From: Pseudomonadota bacterium
Lineage (GTDB): Bacteria; Pseudomonadota; Gammaproteobacteria; Burkholderiales; JABEVD01
Reading direction: 5' to 3'
Assembly: GCA_021811205.1 (NCBI GenBank)
Contig: JAJZPK010000148.1
Location: 1-6,411, forward strand
Length of the DNA: 6,411 nt
Made by a program: the position numbers and the translations under genes. Positions within the stretch are counted from its first letter, which is position 1, and each line of letters begins with the position of its first letter. A model generated the notes under the pieces. It had not been told where the DNA came from, ran no database searches, and saw nothing but the letters and a program-made list of their open reading frames with translations. Positions 6,138 to 6,411 of the stretch are shown here, one piece after another.

Positions 6138-6411
6138 ATGCAGGCTCATTCAGAGGACCTGATCCGGAAATTCGACGCTGCAGCGGACAAGATGCCCGCT
6201 TTCCCGAAAAGCGTGCAAAAGGTTCTGGAGCTTGCGAAAAACATCGATTGCGATGCCAAGGACATTGCCGCCATCATCGAAAAAGACCCGGTGATGACGG
6301 CCAAGATCCTCAAGGTCTTGAATTCCCCATACTACAGCCTGCCCTCCAAGATCACGTCCATCAATCGCTCCATCGTCTATCTCGGCTTCAACACGGTCAA
6401 GAACCTGGCGC
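6138..6411 (+). CDS. HDOD-domain protein, N-terminal part (runs off the right edge)
   Basis: The ATG at 6138-6140 opens a frame that stays open to the window end, giving 91 complete codons. The protein resembles the start of an HDOD domain, a relative of the HD phosphohydrolases that lacks most metal ligands and often acts in signalling or stress control. Visible family landmarks are MPAFPKSVQKVLELAKN (19-35), AKDIAAIIEKDPVMTAKILK (40-59), VLNSPYYSLPSKITSINRSI (60-79) and VYLGFNTVKNLA (80-91). These match the usual pattern of LP-lP, then lIe-DP-Lta-lLrlaNS-yy, then i-SI--Ai--LG. Any later domains lie outside the window, so the partner output cannot be known. Only one nucleotide separates it from the prfB stop, and I see no convincing Shine-Dalgarno site (an AGG about 10 nt upstream is the best), so translation is probably coupled to prfB. 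Confidence 0.88.
   Translation, partial: MQAHSEDLIRKFDAAADKMPAFPKSVQKVLELAKNIDCDAKDIAAIIEKDPVMTAKILKVLNSPYYSLPSKITSINRSIVYLGFNTVKNLA

Noticed and set aside
5078..6139. A 353-codon open frame on the minus strand opposite prfB
   Set aside because: It is the codon-register complement of RF2, which is among the most conserved genes known. The antisense product shows no domain and no ribosome site.
1..6411. Novel defence system, mobile element, CRISPR array or RNA gene
   Set aside because: I looked on both strands for direct repeats, terminal inverted repeats, tRNA-like segments and unassigned coding stretches. Apart from one 96-bp intergenic region, the window is almost fully covered by recognisable genes.

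Overview
This window looks like ordinary chromosomal DNA from a Gram-negative bacterium, most likely a proteobacterium and perhaps a betaproteobacterium. The support is an outer-membrane TolC-family channel with a signal peptide, a MacA-type periplasmic adaptor, and an RF2 that resembles the E. coli protein closely through its C-terminal half. The DNA appears moderately GC-rich and even in composition by eye, though I did not count it. I see no insertion sequence, prophage, CRISPR array, tRNA or rRNA.

Positions 1-3631 hold a minus-strand operon in the order tolC-like, macA-like, macB-like ATPase, macB-like permease. The permease runs off the left edge. The genes are tightly packed: a 3-nt gap, then a TGATG overlap, then an ATGA overlap. 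Together they would form a tripartite ABC efflux pump spanning both membranes. Its ATPase and permease are separate polypeptides, unlike the fused E. coli MacB.

Positions 3632-3727 are an AT-rich divergent intergenic region. It holds candidate promoters in both directions and a perfect 7-bp inverted repeat (ATTTGAC / GTCAAAT) that could be an operator. To its right, on the plus strand, is a polytopic MgtC/SapB-DUF4010 family membrane protein.

A good -10 box overlaps the stop codon of that gene and precedes prfB, which encodes peptide chain release factor 2. prfB carries the classical programmed +1 frameshift site (CTT TGA C preceded by a Shine-Dalgarno-like CGGAGG), so the full 367-residue protein is read from two frames. 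One nucleotide after prfB starts an HDOD-domain gene, cut by the right edge.

I did not find evidence of a novel system. The observations most worth a second look are the RF2 recoding site, the possible coupling of the HDOD gene to it, and the inverted repeat in the divergent region.
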